Shown: positions 37,681 to 50,256, numbered from the stretch's first letter. The stretch is DNA of 64,000 nucleotides from Eretmocerus hayati (GCA_029851415.1 CM056742.1:155501121-155565120); one strand, 5' to 3'. Notes: generated from the letters alone by a model not told the origin. Translations and numbers: made by a program.

Positions 37681-39418
37681 TCTAAATAGTTAATGGAGTG
37701 CTGGAGAGTTGAGTTTTTGATGAATACCACAATTGGTCAGGAAGATTGTTTTCATAAAATCTACCAAACCCATGCACTTGGTTTTACCGGTCAACTAACA
37801 TCTAAACATTATCATGTCACACATTATCAGGTCTCCACGACCACCTGGCATCTCAAAGATGTGTTAGAGTATTGATATTGATAACAATCAGTCTGACTGA
37901 TCATTTGTCGTCTGCACCGCGACCGAATTGAGGTTACGATTCGGTTGATACTAGTGTGCGTTATGGCCGTGTCCATGTGATGTTTGCGTGCGTGCGCGCA
38001 GACTTTGACTGACGTTGCAAACTTTGCATTGTTTAGCCTAGTCGGCAGAACCCTGCTGGTCTCATGTCTCTGCTTTCAAAGGTCTCAGATTTTCCAGCCT
38101 TCCGTTCCAAAACTGAACAGGATACTCAACGGCAAACTCCTAAGGTAATAGTTCTTGAATGATGGTTTTCTAATGACACTGCCATGCAGTATAGTACCAT
38201 TCCCATGATTGTCAGACAATCCTTCTGAATTATCTATACATGAACCCAAATCGAAATACTCTTCATTGAATCTTGATCGCCTCAAGCGACATATCCAAGT
38301 GCTTCCTAATGAAGAATGTTGCAAAGTCTGTATCTCTATATTATGCGTAACACATCAGCATTGGTCTGCAGTATCCTCGGAGAATGTACCAACGCCAAAT
38401 TTCAGGGAACTCCTGGCTCAACTCCTTGAGTTAGGTTTTCTTAAGGTTCATTCGGAACTATCATAGAATCATGGCATACTGTTCTGGAAGTTTCGAGGTA
38501 TTTTGTTGGAGGTCTTCGAATTAGGTATTCCTCTGAATTTCTTAAAAAACTTTCAAAAGCAGTCAAAATTGAAGGGAACTTATTGTATTCAGGACTCTCC
38601 CCATTTCAATGTTGGGCTTTCTTGCAAACTCGTTGAACATGAATTTTGCATAGTCAATGATTGTCATTATCTCGAATAATCCTAACCTCCTACAATGTTT
38701 CATTCTATAATGAAGATCTTGGATGAAGTTCGTATTAGCCCCCAAGCTCGACGAATTTCATGCTTTCCAAAAATTTCTGGATATAGTGAGAGGTCTCTAA
38801 ACTCAAATTGGTAGCGAATTTGTGAACAGTGACATTGTGGTTCCGCAATTTGTAATCACGTGCTCTGGGAGCAACTCATCATCAACCACAGCAACCTGTT
38901 GCAGAGATTGTCTCAAATGTTATAATACAGAGTCTCTAATTCCATCCCAAGATTCACCTCATCTAGAATTGCGTCTCAAACTTCGTCTTAAGTCTCGCTA
39001 AATCGTATACGATAGCATTCCATTCTTATAACCAAGACGGTTATCTCGTGAATGATGATAGGTTGCAAATGGCACGTCTTCGCATTTTTCGTTCTCCATC
39101 GGCTTTGAATTGGCTCCTAGAAGCACGTTCATCGCAATTATTCAGTGGGCGAGGCACAATCTTATGTTTCGCATTCTTGAATGCACGTCGTCGGAGTGGA
39201 TGCATCCTTGCAACATATTATATAGATGTGTGCGTGAAACTCCATCGGGAAGCGCATATAGTAGTATTCAAGCGCGCATCATCACGTAATACATAATACG
39301 AAACATGCGCGCGCGTCGCAACGACGATGTTCGCGACTAGGAAATCATGCATTCGGAGTAGCTATTCGGATGCCTCTACTACGCGGTCAACTTTATTTAA
39401 CGCTCTGTATAGCAGTTA
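37681..39418. other. Unassigned stretch with possible decayed coding remnants
   Basis: No intact gene. Frames at 38209-38466 (plus) and 38563-38745 (minus) have protein-like composition but are short, and no family is recognised. A decayed end of the 19954-21070 family lies at 38032-38055. Confidence 0.35.
38032..38055. mobile_element. Solo end of the GGGCTATGCCGACTAAGC foldback family
   Basis: TTTAGCCTAGTCGGCAGAAC followed by CCTG matches the right end of 19954-21070 with a few changes. No partner end was found nearby. Confidence 0.45.
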
Positions 39419-39978
39419 CACTGTAAAAAATTTTTATGTAAAATTACAAGTCTCAGAGAGGGTAATAGTTGGATACCGCGCTGGGACATGTAAATTTACA
39501 AGCGGCTTGTAAATTTCATTTACCGGCTGACGGTAAATTTCAGACCTGAAGAAATCTTATTCAACTGAAGCGTACGGGCTACTCAGGGGCTTTTTCTAAT
39601 GAAATGGAGTCTTGGAATGAAGCATCTTAATCCACGATGATTTTGGAAAGGGTAAAAAACCCGTGCGAGTCGAAAATTCATCGCTCGAGACATAAACACT
39701 CGACCGCGGAGGAGCTTTTTAGGTTAGTTGTGCGTGGGCCCAGCGGACCAAACTTAGATCCGCGCATGCTCGGTTGAGCTGAATTTTACAAGCCTGAGCG
39801 AGGGAATATTACAGAAAATTTTACCCGTCTGAGACTGGTATCCAACTATTACCCCCTCTGAGACTAGTAAATTTACAAGCGTTTGTAAAGTCACAAGAAA
39901 TGGGATGAAACTCACAACTCCCAGAGTTGTATTTTTACCAAGCTAGATGGTGAATTTCATTCAACATTTTTTACAGTG
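39419..39978. mobile_element. CACTG-ended CACTA-like non-autonomous element
   Basis: This 560-bp element begins CACTGTAAAAAATTTTTATG and ends AACATTTTTTACAGTG. TA lies on both flanks (39417-39418, 39979-39980). Subterminal words TTGTAAATTTACAAG recur at both sides, and the segment gagggtaatagttggatacc is mirrored by ggtatccaactattacccc. The 2-bp duplication and CACTG terminus match the 13.1 kb element at 46885-60004, but the subterminal word differs, so it is a separate family. No coding capacity. Confidence 0.85.
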
Positions 39979-40784
39979 TATATCGAGTTTCGCTCTCTGC
40001 GGTTTTTGGCGCGACCACCAACACAGCTTTACAATCTTACCATTCTATATATCTGCAGTAATAACTGTGTGTTATATATAGCATAATTATGCGACAGGGA
40101 TAAAATGCGAATGCGAAGTCCGGAAGTGCGACGCCCAAATAATCATTCATTCGATCTGATCATAACCTCTTAATCACATGCCACACCTACGTGCCAGAAA
40201 CAAATATCGAAAAATATCCTTCGTTCCCGAGTTAGGAAATTAATTTCGAATCAGACCGCACATTTAGAAATCATCCATAGGACCTACGGTGGCGTTAGAT
40301 TTTAAGGCCCTTCTTTTTATTTACACATACGCAGACACATTGATCGAGCGGAAGCGTTAGCGGGGCCTATGGTTTTGTCACATGCACAGCATGGTGCGAC
40401 CACCTCATGTACCATGCATATGTGCCCGCGCGCATCACAATCACAATATAAGCGCAAAAGGTATATACGGACCACGCGCGCGAAGCATCGGGAAATGTGT
40501 AGGTATACAGTGATGATTCTGGCACACATGCACGGATCCACATCACTTTTCGTATACAATATCCTCATGGGCTTTTATATAGTACGCCGGGCACGCAATG
40601 AATCCGTGGTAGTGCCACTCAAGGGTTTGTAAATGTATATATATATATATATATGCAAGCAAATGCCAGTTAGGCCCTTATAAGTTTAGGTTATTCCCCA
40701 CCATCAGGGGTACCATATTCTCATTTTCCTTCTCTTTCTTTCACGTATTCATCAGTTTTATAGGAAGAAGAAGCCCGCGGCGCG

Positions 40785-40820
<36 letters not shown>

Positions 40821-41401
40821 AGCGTTGATCTTCCAAATGTATTTTTGGGGCGCCCGGCACGTACATGTGCTATTCTTGTACGTGTTTGAGTGCGGCTCTC
40901 GACCATTTTGTATTATAGGGGTTCGCGCGCGCGGTTATATTCTCAAACCCGGCTGCTCCGTGTCAGGCCATCCACAGAGGGGGCTCCGATGTCAGGATCA
41001 GCAGCAGCACAGCCACAGCGACTATCAGACCCGGTCCGCCTCGGGGACATAATAACAAATGCGCCGGCTGCGCGTATGTATTATATAGCTATATGTATAT
41101 ATCTGCATATATACATACATATCCGACCCTCGTTCTCTTATATTGCTCTTTCTCTCTCCTTCTCTCATTCTCGACGACGACGACGAAGTCCTAACTCACT
41201 TATATATATATGCCATGCGGAGCTCGCGTGCTTACACGCACACGATTGCGGCCGCTTTGTGATGAGATTGTGTTGATCTGAATGCATGTGTGTGTGCGCA
41301 TGTGAGTACGCATGCATGCATGCGCGTCATAAGGAGTCCCTTTACTTTATATATGAGCGAACCCCATGCATTGCGTGCATATATGATGTCTGTAGCTTAT
41401 A
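39979..41401. other. Unassigned stretch with TA microsatellites
   Basis: No supportable gene. TA dinucleotide runs lie at about 40634-40656 and 40787-40817; the surroundings are CpG- and TATA-rich. Confidence 0.4.
40787..40817. repeat. (TA)n microsatellite
   Basis: About 15 uninterrupted TA units. Confidence 0.9.
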
Positions 41402-41409
41402 TCGATGGC

Positions 41410-42130
41410 TCAGAGTAAAAAGGAACTATCTGAAAACGTAAGAGTTAAAAGGAACTATCCAAAAATTTTTGGTAAAAGGAACTATCTAAAAATTTTTGGT
41501 TGAAAGGAACTATCTGAGAGTGCCTGTAAACGGAACTATCCAAAAAATTTTGTTAGAAAAGAACTATCTAAAAACGGAAGAATTGAAAAGAACTATCTGA
41601 AAATTTCTGGTTGAAAGGAACTATCTAAAAATTCCTGATTTTAGAAAGGAACTATCTATAAATTTTCGGTTAAAAGGAACTATCTGTAAATTTTTGGTTA
41701 AAAGGAACTATCTAAAAGTTTTTGGTTGAAAGGAACTATCTAAAAATTTCTGGTTTTAGAAAGGAACTATCCATGAATTTTTGGTTAAAAGGAACTATCT
41801 GTAAATTTTTGGTTAAAAGGAACTATCTAAAAGTTTTTGGTTGAAAGGAACTATCTAAAAATTTCTGATTTTAGAAAGGAACTATCTATGAATTTTTGGT
41901 TAAAAGGAACTATCTGTAAATTTTTGGTTAAAAGGAACTATCTAAAAATTTTCGGTCAAAAGGAACTATCTATGAATTTTGGGTTGAAAGGAACTATCTG
42001 TAAATTTTTGGTTAAAAGGAACTATCTAAAAACTTTCGGTTGAAAGGAACTATCTAAAAATTTTCGGTTGAAAGGAACTATGTAAATATTTATGGTTAAA
42101 AGTAACTATCTGAGAGTTTTCGGTCAAAAT
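41410..42130 (+). repeat. Tandem array of 28-bp units, left arm
   Basis: About 26 copies of AAAGGAACTATCT plus a variable AT-rich tail. Higher-order order (for example tgtaaa, aaaagt, atgaat variants in recurring series) suggests duplication of multi-unit blocks. Confidence 0.9.
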
Positions 42131-42314
42131 TAACTACCTGGAGAGTGAATGTTGGTGAACTTAAACCAATCGTTGAAAGGTGAAGAGTGTATGAATCTCT
42201 ATCTTTGAATGTCACCTTCGATAGTCGGATGCGGTTTTTTCACTTACAAAATTCCTGAAAATTCTGTTTTTTTCATCTTCTGATTGATTTCCCACCCCTC
42301 TTGTTCTCAACAAA

Positions 42315-43040
42315 CACTGTAAAAAGTTAGTTGAATTTTCAACCAACAATTCAACCAACTAGTTGAATTTTCAACCACACTGGTTGAATTTTTCATTCAA
42401 CCAACTGGTTGAATTCTCATCCAAGTAATTATATTCCGTGATGGATGGGTAGATCGGTGGATGGGCGATGGGTGGGTGGATGGGTGAATTGACGGATAGA
42501 TGGATGGTTGACGGTTGGATGAGTGGAGAAGAGGGATGAAGGGTGGATGGGTGATTGTGTGGATGATAGATGCATGATGGACGGATGGATGATGGATGGA
42601 CGGATGGACCCAACACCCATTCATCCATCCATCCACCTACCATCCATCACTCCATCTATACATCCATCCGTCCCCCCACCATCCATCACTCCATCCATAC
42701 ATACATCCATCCGTCCACCCACCATCCATTCTTCGATCCAATCGTCGGCCCCATCCATCATCCATCCATCGACCATCGATCCATAATCCATCAGTCCACC
42801 CCTCCATCCATCCTTATCCATCCATATGACCATCCATCATATTCTACCCCTCACACGTAAGCAACCTGATATGCAGGAACCACATGGACAGATTGTAGTA
42901 ATCTACTTTGGTTGAATTTTCCATTCAACCAGCTGGTTGAAGTTTTCATTCAACCAGTAGTTGAATTTTGCGTTCAACCAGTGGTTGAATGAAAACCTCA
43001 ACCAGTTGGTTGAAGTTTTTCGGAAAATTTTTTTACAGTG
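42315..43040. mobile_element. CACTG-ended CACTA-like element inside the foldback element
   Basis: It starts CACTGTAAAAAGTTAG and ends AAATTTTTTTACAGTG. Both subterminal regions carry palindromic words of the type TTGAATTTTCAACCA / AACCAGTTGGTTGAA. The flanks are AA at left and TT at right, so no direct 2-bp duplication is visible; rearrangement between foldback arms could explain this. The centre is a TCCA/TGGA minisatellite. No coding capacity. Confidence 0.7.
42440..42840. repeat. TGGA/TCCA tetranucleotide array that flips orientation
   Basis: From about 42440 to 42605 the strand is made of GGATGGAT-type words. From about 42612 to 42840 it is made of CATCCATC-type words. The array is therefore a large imperfect hairpin with its axis near 42608. 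Confidence 0.9.
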
Positions 43041-43707
43041 TTGATATTGAGGTGATATACCTGACTAGAGCCGATTCATGATCTCTACGCCAAGACCATT
43101 TCATATTCTGGGGTAGTTCTCATATTTTTCAGATACTTCTTTTTAGCCAAGAATTGCTCAAATGCTTCCTTTTAACAAAAAATTGTTTAAATTATTCCCT
43201 TCGAGGGAAAATTATTCCTCTTTAGGTAGTTCCCTTTGATCGGGAATGTTAAGATAGTTCCTTTTAACCAAAAATTTACAGATAGTTCCTTTTAACCAAA
43301 AATTCATAGATAGTTCCTTTTGACCGAAAATTTTTAGATAGTTCCTTTTAACCAAAAATTTACAGATAGTTCCTTTTAACCAAAAATTTACAGATAGTTC
43401 TTTTTAACCAAAAATTCATAGATAGTTCCTTTCTAAAACCAGAAATTTTTAGATAGTTCCTTTCAACCAAAAACTTTTAGATAGTTCCTTTTAACCAAAA
43501 ATTTACAGATAGTTCCTTTTAACCAAAAATTTATAGATAGTTCCTTTCTAAAACCAGAAATTTTTAGATAGTTCCTTTTCAATCTGACACTCTTGGATAG
43601 TTCCTTTCAACCAAAATTTTTAGATAGTTCCTTTTACCAAAAATTTTTGGATAGTTCCTTTCAACTCTTACGTTTTGAGATAGTTCCTTTTTACTCTGAG
43701 CCATCGA

Positions 43708-46700
43708 TATATAGATATATGTGTAATGTACACATACATACATACATGAATATATATATGTATGCGAGGATATTCCATACACAGCTGTGGAGCATATATG
43801 TATACGCATTGTGTTGCGTGACGCGCGCGACTCGACGCGCAGTATACGCATAATACCGCATATATATATCGCGCAAATGCTGGCAAAAGCCGGAGCGAAT
43901 GAAATGCTGCGCTGTATATAACTTATTACGATCTATGCTTGTGTGTGTGTATGAGTGATGTATCATATCCATATGATGTGGTAATACCCAAAACGATATT
44001 ATATGAGTATTTTTGGGCAACGTTCGGGTCGAGATCGGATGCGATGGGACGAAAACCGGACCTCGATAGCTTTTTTGCGTGGGCGACTAATATGAGCGAG
44101 GGTGTCATGTTTTTACTTTTGGACGAGTAGGTAGGTGATGGATGTTACGACGGACAAATAAAAATGTAAAAATTCACGAAAAAATGAGAGTACATACTTG
44201 TGAAAGTCTACGTGAAAGAAAAAGTATCAGTGCCAAAGCCAATTAAGGTGTGGTTATCATAGTATCGACTCATTACTGTTTATGGAAGATTAGTCTGTTG
44301 AAAGGCTTTATTCAAAAGATACTCTCGCAATCATTACATTTTCTTTTTTTGGCGGACCTGATTGTTTCTATAGATTTTGTTACAAATCGAGTGACAAGAA
44401 TAAATCTCAAATGACTGATAATTACACTAATCTACACCAAAAAAATACATGCATGCTAAGAATGATTTCTAGCGCAGTTTGAGCCGCTGAATCCAAATTC
44501 GTTTTCAGAATTGCCCTATCACGTCAAATTTTTGAGAAAATTGATGTCAAAGTTGGAAACAAATGCCAATCTGTGTTATCCAAAGATCTATAGTCTCAAC
44601 ATTTCTGTAACACGTCCTTGAATAATTTGGATTTATTTTTAACCTCTTATATTAAATTCGAGGTTGTATAAGTTCACTCAATCCCTTCCTTTTTGAATAC
44701 AGTTATATAGCAAAGATCCGAACTGTCCAGCAATAAATCTTTGTTCCAAAACCAACGAAAGAAAATTCTCAGTATACTTTATACAGGAACAAATTGTTTC
44801 CCGAATCATTCTTGCTCGGTTGTATAGTATTTTGTCTCTGTATATATAGAGTTACGTGTAAAACTCTGACAATGAAATATTGAGATTTGTTTCAGAGAGG
44901 ACACCTGAATGACATATACAGGAGCCATGCCATCATTTTGTGTCTGATTCTGTCTTGATCGAATAATATTAGGAATACAGCACGCTGATAGCAATATTGA
45001 ACAATGATTCTGGGATGAGCTGTCGCCAATATTGTTCTCTTGGAAAGGTCGAAGGAGTTTCTTCGAATGATCATTTCTTGGGACTTTTGCATTAATGCTA
45101 GAATCATTTATGAGAGATATTTGATATGGGAAAGTTGATCCCATCATGAGGATCCTAGATTATTAGGAACAGTTATTTAATAGGTTACCATCGGCCATCG
45201 GTATATTTTTACATTCCCCTTACGAATTTATAATAGAAAAATCAAATGAATTGCCTTGAATTTTCGGTACATTCCACATCTGACGTTTTGTTGAATTCTT
45301 TCAATGCAATCTTCAATACGAGGGGTGAGGAATGACATACTGCAATACCACATTATATTAGCTGAGGTATGTCAAATCCCGCCCGCTAATATCATGGCGT
45401 TGAAATAACATAGAAAGGAAAAAGTTGACCCTAAAGCATGACGATTATTTGAAATCTTTCTATGCACACGAAAATATGACAAAATCGTTACAGTATCTGC
45501 CGTATTATTGTCTCATGCAAAGTCCAAAGTAATTGCATTTTCAGATTTTATTGCTCTTAACGTCGATTGCCTATTATAATTTTATTTGCGGGCGAAACCT
45601 ATATGACGGTCTTACCGGAATCTGACAGGGAATCTCCGTAACATTATGGCGTTTTCTCACGAGAATCCTATGAAATATTCATAACAAAATCCACATAAGG
45701 ACTCCTGCCGAGTCCCATGTGCCATATCCGGTCAGACGATTATTTATCATTGCCAGAGTTCATAATCAAACTGTGATCGAGCTGTAATTTGATATATTAG
45801 AGCTGATGGATTCATATACGGCAAGGGAGTATGAATAAAAATCGGGACAATTTGACTAGCACTGAGCCAAAACAGTTTTTCCCCCAACCTATTTATTCGC
45901 GCTCTCGCATTCACTCTTTACCTGCTTCTCGTGAAAATTCGCCCTGACAAGATTGGAGACTTTGCAAACCTACCCGCTCATACTTGCCCGACTGACTTTT
46001 TTGACTGAGACTCGAAATAATAATACGATTGTGACAAATTATGAGAGAAAGGTCCGCATCTCGACATATTACTCATATAACAGTATAAATCAATGATTTT
46101 GCAAAGGAATGTTGAACGTGAAATACGTTCGAGATGAAAGAATAGTACATTATACATATGTACAAAGTTGCGGAAAGGGCGCTTTTCCGCACGAGGTGCA
46201 CGCAATATTTTATTGTTGGAAACGGAGGAAATGCTTTTTCGAGCAGTTCTGGCGCAAAACGAGTCGAAGATGGCGTTTTCTCCGTTGGAAGCAATAAAAT
46301 AATGTAATTTTATACCAAAAAGTTGAAACTGATGTTCAAATAATCCGAAGAACGCTTTATGTAATGAATTAATTGAAAAGAATAGTCGTAAATGAAAAAT
46401 AGTAGTGCGACGATAATGCATTTTACAAACCACTGTCTATATATCCGATAATTATTTGACCAGCTTATAAGTATACAGCTCACATCACACATCCCGCCAT
46501 TAGAACAGTTGTTCATAGAGATTCCGTTGTATCTCTATGCTGTTGTTTCGCGTATTCCGACTCAGAAATCAATAACCTCAAATACTTTAAACATTCCGTG
46601 AGATACCGAATCATTATTAATATATCGTCTAATTGCCGATGCATGAAAGCTGACAACCCAATCGATTTCTGCGTTTGAGTATAATGAAGTTTATATAATA

Positions 46701-46884
46701 TCCAGCCTTACTTGTGCCCTGGGTGAAGACGATGAAAAATCAAATTAAAGGGAAGTTTATTGGTGAGAAATGACGCAATAAACAACTATCAATGGAAATA
46801 CAACCTCATAGTGTAAACTGAAAAATCTGGATAAATCAATGTAACATCAACCATTTTGGTGTAAAGTGTATACCCTGAAAAGTG
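43708..46884. other. Unassigned 3.2 kb
   Basis: No supportable gene. A 151-codon minus-strand frame at 45978-46433 is rich in phenylalanine, serine and arginine, with no domain. It is treated as chance. Confidence 0.4.
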
Positions 46885-46907
46885 CACTGTAAATCTCAAT
46901 ATGTTAA
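46885..46907 (+). repeat. Left terminal inverted repeat of the CACTA element
   Basis: 23 bp starting CACTGTAAATCTCAAT. It matches 59982-60004 in inverted form except for one A/G difference at position 17. Confidence 0.9.
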
Positions 46908-46908
46908 T

Positions 46909-47063
46909 ATTTACAAATTGAATATGTGAAAAACATTTCTACAAATGAATTTGTAGAATTTAACATACAAAATTGTAGATTCCAGCCTTTAGAAAAACCT
47001 GTATGGTTATCCGCACATGAATTTGTAGAAATCTACAAATTCAATATGTACTTCGTAAATCCC
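46909..47063. repeat. Left subterminal repeats
   Basis: At least five words of the type TACAAATTGAATATGT or ACAAATGAATTTGTAG occur in both orientations. Related words lie at 59852-59960. In CACTA elements such repeats are known to bind the TnpA-type protein; here that role is inference. Confidence 0.65.
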
Positions 47064-47089
47064 GCGAAAAATGCTCCGATGCGCTTGCG

Positions 47090-47479
47090 TCGCTATTCTT
47101 AAGACTGCAAGAGCAGATTTTAGCGCGGCAAGCAACCCATGCACGCGCGTGCAGTTGCTTGCGATATTTGGCACGTGTACTCGAGGTCACACAGAATAGA
47201 TCCCCAACTCCCGTAACCCGGGCTGTGTTGGGAACATCCAGATACCTGTACCTCGAGGACCGTCTTCAGGAACACGGCGCATCAGAACAGTGTACTGAAA
47301 ACAATAATTGTGCCGTGTTAATTGTGATTGTTGCATCGCGTGAGAGAGATCACTGGGACTGCTTCAACTGCCTATAACCAAGGACACCCCGGGCAGCCGT
47401 ACTAGTCACAGTTCTCTCGGAGGACCACCTTTTTGTCCTGCCACGAGGAATTAGTCTGCAAGTCTATACCGCTGCCAAG
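47090..47479 (+). promoter_or_regulatory. GC-rich putative 5' exon/promoter of the element
   Basis: Directly inside the subterminal repeats the composition becomes markedly GC- and CpG-rich, and the stretch ends at CCAAG|GTAGGA (donor GT at 47480-47481), a good splice donor. The next strong acceptor near a start codon is TCATTTCAG at 52552-52560, just before the SAM-gene ATG. I infer a noncoding first exon and a 5 kb leader intron, perhaps shared by both genes. The transcription start cannot be placed by eye. Maize En/Spm also has a GC-rich first exon that takes part in its epigenetic control. Confidence 0.45.
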
Positions 47480-47876
47480 GTAGGAATGACAGTATGTAAT
47501 TTTGAACATGTGTAAATAATGCCCAGGAAATTTTTTGGGGTTATGGCAGATCACTCCTGATTTTTTGTAGCCAAACAGAAAGTCTATTCATAAAGAGAGA
47601 ATCTTGGTTGCTTGGTACCAATGGTCCTTAAATCTTCCAGATTTTTTGACTGTCATTTTTATTTAAGAGCGTTGTAGAACTAGTTAAAATTTTCAAATTT
47701 CTTTGGCTAAGTGGCAGATGTGGTTTGATTGTACTTCTGAGTGTAGCTGATGTTTTAAAAAAACAGTCAGAAGTTCTGAAATTGTCTCTTTGTTACAGTC
47801 CTATATGTCCTCAGCGTAACAAGATTTTACCATGCTGTTGTTCGACTAATCGTATCATCCAAAAATATTTCATAAG

Positions 47877-48370
47877 GTATGGTGAAACACTTATCTTGAT
47901 CTTGCCCAGGCTGTTGCTTCATTGATTCTGTAAAACTTTGGCTCATGAATGTTGTGATCTCTTGAGTCATTCCGTCACTAAAGCTGATTTGCATCAAAAT
48001 TCCGCACAAGTTCATCATTTTAGAACTTTAATGAATACATTTCTAGAATGTAGTCATCTCATGATTATGAGTGGAGACACCAAGAGAGATTTCTGCTCAA
48101 TGTAAGTGAGCCGCACTAGCATCTGGAATTTTGAAATCACTTACATTGAGCAGAAATCTCTCTTGGTGTCTCTACTACTGATCATGAGACGACTACATCC
48201 TAGAAATGTATTCATTAAAGTACTAAGATGATAAATTTGTGCGGAAATTTGATGCAAATCAGCTTTAGTGACAGAATGACTCAAGATATCACAACATTCA
48301 TGAGCCAAAATTTTACTGTATCAATGAAGCAACGGCCTGGGCAAGAGCAAGACAAGTGTTTCACCAAATG
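47877..48370. repeat. Inverted repeat with arms of about 230 bp inside the leader intron
   Basis: GGTGAAACACTTATCTTGA... (left) is mirrored by ...CAAGACAAGTGTTTCACC (right), with only scattered mismatches. The loop is 48109-48136. Mirror frames (minus 47827-48018, plus 48228-48521) share the peptide NLCG.LMQISFSD.MTQ. No target duplication was identified. If transcribed with the leader intron it would make a long hairpin RNA. Confidence 0.75.
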
Positions 48371-48379
48371 CCAAAGATC

Positions 48380-49710
48380 CCATTTTATTAACATGGGGAC
48401 AAATATACACCCAATTTTCATTCAATTTTACAGCATTTGGGGATCAGAAAAGCTTCTACCCGACATATTTTGTCTACGAGGATTGGGTCCAATGCAAAAC
48501 AGTACCTTGTTCCTTTTTTGAAACTAAAATTTGACAGTGGTAGAATCATATTGCAGGTTATAGGTCCTGCATAGCCAACCAAGTGACTTCGGATCGACCC
48601 AAGATTCTGTTTCTTGTGGATGTTTATGCCAATATGCATAAGATGGAATTATTTGTTGATGGATAAAATTATCATGCCACATTTCTGAGCCATGGGAACA
48701 ATAGTCCAGACAGCATTGGCTTGTAATGAAGAAATTTCATGCCACAATTTGTATATTCTCCTTCAACGCAAATGATAGGAATCATGTATTGATCTGCAAG
48801 AACTTGATATGACAGATCTCAAGCTACTCGATTCTCAATTTACATCATCCAGATGCCTGTAGTTCTCCTGGGCCTTGGCAGTATTCGCATATCTTGGTTG
48901 TAATCAGTTTTATGTCAAAACTTCTTCTAACAGTATGAAGGAAAAGAGCTGAAATTGAGTGATATTGTCATCCTAATTTGCTTTCTTCATGTTTCACATG
49001 ACTTTTGTATGAATATTTCCGGTGTTTACTTTGTTACTTTGTTGACAATATCTTCAAATGCCATCCAAACTTTCCTTTCTCATTCACTTGAGGTCATTGT
49101 ATGAATATGTTGGATGATGATCCGTTCAAATTTGTTAAACTCTCTACCTCAAACTTTTTGGGATGATGTTGGTGTATCATTAGACTATTCATTATTGGCT
49201 CAGCCATTCATTTTAGTCAGGAAAATCCTCTATTATAAGATATCTGCTAACATGGCTCATGCAGTTGTTGAAAAAGGAGATAGAATCTGGTGCCCCGCTG
49301 ATCTTTTCCATCTTCATTTCTCAGATTACTTTGTATACACAAGGAAGCAATGGAGAAAAACAACATTAGATTTCTATTTGGTCCATGACTACTGAAATCC
49401 ATATGAGGGAACTGAACTGCCAAAGGATTATCGGTAATTGATATGATGATTGGTGAGTTTGGGTGAATCAGAAATGAAAATCTTGATGACGCTTACAGAT
49501 ATTGTCACCAATCTGTAATATATAAAAGCTAAAAATTAAAAACATCTCAACTTAAGTCATGTAAAACTTGACATGGGGATTCAGGATGACAAGATGACCC
49601 GGTTCCACTTTCTTTTCCTATTACTGAAAAATTTTTCTGCCACAAAACTGATAATGACCAAGATATGAGATTACTACCCGAAGAACCACAGGCATCTGAA
49701 GTCTGTAAAT
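48380..49710 (+). pseudogene. Decayed coding-like stretch, unidentified
   Basis: Plus-strand frames interrupted by stops read as protein-like fragments (for example at 49114-49395, containing WCPADLFHLHFSDYFVYTRK). No family was recognised. It may be remnants of an older gene of the transposon or a captured gene. Confidence 0.25.
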
Positions 49711-49980
49711 TGAGAATCAAACTATTCAAGATTTATCACATTCAGTGAGTGGAGATCAATCGATGAATGGTTTCAGCTCTTATGTCGAAGAAGAACATAC
49801 AAAGTGTGGCATGCATTTCCTCCGCCAGAGAATAATGTTGTCTGGGCTGTTCTTGCCATAGCTCATAAGCATAAGAGAATGTTTCTTTATGAACAAACAA
49901 TCCCAGATGATAGACAGAATGTACAAGGAGGAGAGTCTTGGATTCATCAAAAGACACTTGGGTGGCTACGCAGAAGCTAA
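49711..49980 (+). pseudogene. Stop-to-stop fragment of an unidentified protein
   Basis: Ninety codons (89 residues, then a stop) without a leading ATG. They encode a tryptophan-rich, protein-like segment including RRRTYKVWHAFPPPENNVV and KHKRMFLYEQTIPDDRQNV. It ends at TAA 49978-49980. Composition and regular hydrophobic spacing suggest a former exon. No function can be named. Confidence 0.3.
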
Positions 49981-50256
49981 CCTACATGCTGATTTGTATT
50001 GAAATAAACTTTCCTCAGAATCAAACCCGACCAGTAGCTTATTTGAAATGAATTACTTTTTCAATGTAGCAGCAACCCTAAAATCTGTATGAAGAAATTA
50101 TTCATCACAGAAATCATGACTAAATTCTTTGCATGATTGTTTGCACGCAAAGTATGATCAAGTATGATTGTCCAGCAAAATTTTCCCGAACGACGACGAA
50201 ATTGCCCCTGACTTTATTATTGTATATCTCGCTGTAAGGCTCGTGTCTCCGACGAG

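Larger units (their letters stand above)
41402..43707. mobile_element. Foldback element with tandemly repeated arms
   Basis: The ends TCGATGGCTCAGAGTAAAAA and complement are flanked by TA (41400-41401, 43708-43709; the palindromic context makes this duplication ambiguous). The left arm (to about 42130) is about 26 tandem copies of a 28-bp unit containing AAAGGAACTATCT, followed mostly by AAAAATTTTTGGTT. The right arm (about 43130-43707) is the same array inverted, with about 21 copies. This is the layout of Drosophila FB/foldback elements. The middle carries a CACTG element (42315-43040). Frames in the array, such as 41837-42043, are by-products of the repeat. Confidence 0.85.

Noticed and set aside
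41837..42043. Repetitive frame RNYLK/FLVKRNYLK
   Set aside because: It is a translation of the 28-bp tandem unit.
42371..42860. Pro/Ser/His-rich frames on both strands
   Set aside because: Translation products of the TCCA/TGGA array.
45978..46433. 151-codon minus-strand frame
   Set aside because: Composition looks like chance; no family recognised.
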